Shown here piece after piece: positions 5,074-5,354 of a stretch of DNA of 5,354 nucleotides. Position numbers and translations under genes: made by a program. Source of the DNA: an uncultured Clostridia bacterium (GTDB lineage: Bacteria; Bacillota; Clostridia; Peptostreptococcales; Anaerovoracaceae); assembly GCA_937889655.1 (NCBI GenBank), contig CALBZG010000065.1, positions 1 through 5,354 of the forward strand, in the 5' to 3' direction. Numbering within the stretch: the stretch's first letter is position 1; the number at the start of each line of letters is the position of its first letter. The notes under the pieces are model-generated. The model had not been told where the DNA came from and ran no database searches. It saw nothing but the letters and a program-made list of their open reading frames with translations.

Positions 5074-5354
5074 TTACTCAAAAATGTTTCTGTATTTCTT
5101 CAGATATTTCATGAGAGGGTAGCCAAGTCCATAACAAGCGATCAGTTCTCCCAGCATTACCCATAATATACATCCAATAAGAGGGACCGGGACGCTATAA
5201 ATATAATAAAGCATCGGGCCGATCACGATTCCATTAAGTATCACAGGGGGAAGCGGAACCAATAGAGGCTTATTCCTAAGCATATAGGAGCCTATCGCAC
5301 CTAAAAGGGTTGCGGCGCTTCCAAAAATCATATCCACCAATCCATAGGGGCCTA
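5074..5354 (-). CDS. queT: QueT-family ECF transporter S component (queuosine precursor uptake), 5' end cut by window edge
   Basis: The visible 92 C-terminal residues look like the QueT family, membrane proteins that capture queuosine precursors such as preQ0/preQ1 and work with the shared energy-coupling-factor ATPases. The frame stays open to the window edge, reading GPYGLVDMIFGSAATLLGA, close to the family's usual GPLGxxDxxFGSxATLLAA. LPPVILNGIVIGPMLYYIY and a hydrophobic stretch ending in GELIACYGLGYPLMKYL follow, also family-like. The fragment is strongly hydrophobic with about three membrane segments and a basic C-terminus (KYLKKYRN). Full members are about 160-170 residues, so nearly half is missing here; a preQ1 riboswitch often precedes such genes but would lie outside this window. 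A TTG at 5338-5340 is internal to the protein, not the start. The pairing with trmB joins two tRNA-modification functions. Confidence 0.82.
   Translation of the reverse strand, partial: GPYGLVDMIFGSAATLLGAIGSYMLRNKPLLVPLPPVILNGIVIGPMLYYIYSVPVPLIGCILWVMLGELIACYGLGYPLMKYLKKYRNIFE

Noticed and set aside
5024..5074. Longer TrmB starting at 5074
   Set aside because: The 17 extra residues have no family support and would start at the queT stop; MRQRKVKN at 5023 is the typical start.
59..5122. Open frames on the plus strand (for example 59-331, 1125-1577, 3590-4000, 4068-4544)
   Set aside because: Each lies opposite a convincing minus-strand gene, has no recognisable motif, and has low-complexity or biased composition typical of antisense shadows.

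Overview
The window reads as part of a bacterial chromosome from a low-to-moderate GC Gram-positive, most likely a member of the Clostridia (Firmicutes). The support is the AT-rich intergenic DNA, strong AGGAGG-type ribosome binding sites, sigma-A type promoters, a QueT-family ECF transporter subunit and the style of the proteins. Every gene I can support lies on the minus strand, so the biological order runs from high to low coordinates.

Right part (5354 to 3057): the 3' end of a queT-like queuosine-precursor transporter gene is followed 50 bp later by trmB (tRNA m7G46 methyltransferase). Next is a fold-type I aminotransferase of the aspartate-aminotransferase (I-alpha) kind. It has its own extended -10 promoter, embedded in the end of trmB, and probably a TTG start. 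A perfect 14-bp inverted repeat without a U-tract closes this unit.

Left part (2986 to 1): an arginine biosynthesis operon, argC-argJ-argB, with argB running off the window. ArgC is the short 'uncommon' type, ArgJ is the ornithine acetyltransferase of the cyclic acetyl pathway, and ArgB has the N-terminal helix associated with arginine feedback inhibition. Together they carry out the first steps from glutamate to N-acetylglutamate semialdehyde, recycling the acetyl group.

The most interesting element is the 372-bp non-coding stretch (2723-3094) before argC. It holds a good promoter and then a short leader reading frame with a Shine-Dalgarno site, encoding MYINFGFELRHRRR followed by a stop. 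Four of the last five codons are arginine. Downstream lies a classic intrinsic terminator (11-bp stem, 7 T) just ahead of argC. An alternative long antiterminator helix uses the terminator's left arm and loop, and an upstream hairpin can disarm that antiterminator. This is the layout of ribosome-mediated transcription attenuation sensing charged arginyl-tRNA, a trp/his-leader-like switch. It is unexpected for a Firmicute arg operon, where ArgR/AhrC repression or T-box leaders are the usual solutions. I found neither a T-box consensus nor a clear ARG box here.
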